In this document: piece by piece, positions 5,612-5,864 of the stretch
Numbering within the stretch: the first letter of the stretch is position 1
Layout: the number at the start of each line of letters is the position of its first letter
Assembly (NCBI GenBank): GCA_018672145.1
Contig: JABHGH010000045.1
Span: 1-5,864, forward strand
Reading direction: 5' to 3'
From: Flavobacteriaceae bacterium
GTDB taxonomy: Bacteria; Bacteroidota; Bacteroidia; Flavobacteriales; Flavobacteriaceae
DNA length: 5,864 nt
Position numbers and translations under genes: made by a program
Notes under the pieces: model-generated
Databases searched by the model: none
What the model was told of the DNA's origin: nothing
Seen by the model: only the letters and a program-made list of their open reading frames with translations

Positions 5612-5685
5612 GGCCTCGTGGCGCAACTGAATAGCGCATCTGATTACGGCTCAGAAGGTTACAGGTTTGAATCCTGTCGAGGTCA
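5612..5685 (+). tRNA. tRNA-Arg (anticodon ACG)
   Basis: This 74-nt cloverleaf decodes CGN arginine codons after A34 is deaminated to inosine. The acceptor stem is 5612-5618 with 5678-5684 (one G-T pair). The D stem is GCGC (5621-5624 with 5634-5637). The anticodon stem TCTGA/TCAGA (5639-5643 with 5651-5655) closes the loop TTACGGC, with ACG at 5646-5648. The T stem is ACAGG/CCTGT (5661-5665 with 5673-5677), and the discriminator is A5685. CCA is not encoded, so it must be added after transcription. By standard numbering, G19 is A (5630) and C56 is T (5668), which would keep the elbow pair as A-U. A15 (5626) and T48 (5660) also form a Levitt pair. All stems are intact, and the gene has its own promoter and terminator, so it is probably functional. 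Confidence 0.95.
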
Positions 5686-5692
5686 CGCAATC

Positions 5693-5729
5693 GGAGAATT
5701 GATTCACAGGAATTGGTTCTCCTTTTTTT
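5693..5729 (+). terminator. Intrinsic terminator of tRNA-Arg
   Basis: A 13-bp stem (5693-5705 with 5710-5722) with three adjacent G-T wobble pairs in the middle and an ACAG tetraloop is followed by seven T (5723-5729). It starts 7 nt after the tRNA discriminator base, so the tRNA is a single-gene unit. Confidence 0.88.
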
Positions 5730-5864
5730 ATGTTTGAGATTTCTTTCGATAAAATCGGTATTGAGCCAAAAATAGCGTTCACTTTTGGGGTTCGAACTCT
5801 ATCGTTTGACTTGTCGTAACCCAATCCGGATGGAAAGACTACATTTTGCATTTTTTTTTTTTTA
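5730..5864. other. Right-edge segment without a supported gene, ending in a 13-T tract
   Basis: After the tRNA terminator I see no supported gene. A 29-codon open frame (ATG at 5730, TAA at 5817-5819) starts directly at the terminator T-run and has no promoter, recognisable family or start context, so it is not called. The segment ends with 13 consecutive T (5851-5863), which may be a poly-T tail of an unseen element or a homopolymer prone to length error. Confidence 0.4.

Noticed and set aside
5537..5737. Plus-strand 66-codon open frame over the tRNA
   Set aside because: It reads through the tRNA gene and its terminator, so it is not a plausible protein gene.
5791..5803. T-arm-like GGTTCGAAC string suggesting a second tRNA or a tRNA fragment
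   Set aside because: The flanking bases do not form a T stem on either strand, and no anticodon or acceptor arms can be placed.
5730..5819. 29-codon open frame after the tRNA terminator
   Set aside because: It starts at the terminator T-run, has no promoter or recognised similarity, and is short enough to arise by chance.
5481..5851. Minus-strand open frames of 66-69 codons crossing the tRNA
   Set aside because: They translate the antisense of tRNA-Arg and its terminator, a common source of spurious proteins ending in GFKPVTF-like strings.
1..5864. CRISPR array, insertion sequence or integrase-type attachment site
   Set aside because: No regularly spaced repeats, transposase or integrase were seen. 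A tRNA is present, but no repeat of its 3' end occurs downstream within the window.

Overview
The window looks like chromosomal DNA from a member of the Bacteroidota, most likely a Flavobacteriales-type organism. Three signs support this. The PurM and GlnN proteins have the sequence character of that phylum. The starts lack Shine-Dalgarno sequences and are preceded by A/T-rich leaders. Candidate promoters match the Bacteroidota primary-sigma consensus (TTG/TTTG, about 19-21 bp, TAnnTTTG) rather than the E. coli type. The DNA is AT-rich, and I see no transposase, integrase, CRISPR array or other mobile element.

Layout, left to right. A purM gene (AIR synthase, minus strand) runs off the left edge. 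Only 35 bp upstream of it, on the same strand, lies glnN, a complete type III glutamine synthetase. A regulatory region of about 220 bp then separates glnN from a divergent gene on the plus strand, a complete eukaryotic-like type II glutamine synthetase. A strong bidirectional hairpin terminator ends that gene and also the convergent CaCA-family Na+/Ca2+ exchanger on the minus strand. After a gene-free, hairpin-rich spacer comes tRNA-Arg(ACG) on the plus strand, with its own consensus promoter and terminator. The last 135 bp hold no supported gene and finish in a 13-T run.

Functionally the centre is a nitrogen-assimilation locus. Two unrelated classes of glutamine synthetase share one control region containing two imperfect dyads 52 bp apart, one of them lying over the -33 element of the type II promoter. 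PurM acts directly after the glutamine-consuming PurL step, so the glnN-purM order may couple glutamine supply to purine synthesis (inference). The exchanger and the tRNA look like unrelated housekeeping neighbours.

Nothing here is a clearly new multi-gene system. The most notable signals are the tandem operator-like dyads in the shared control region and an apparent compensated elbow change (A19:U56 in place of G19:C56) in the tRNA-Arg.
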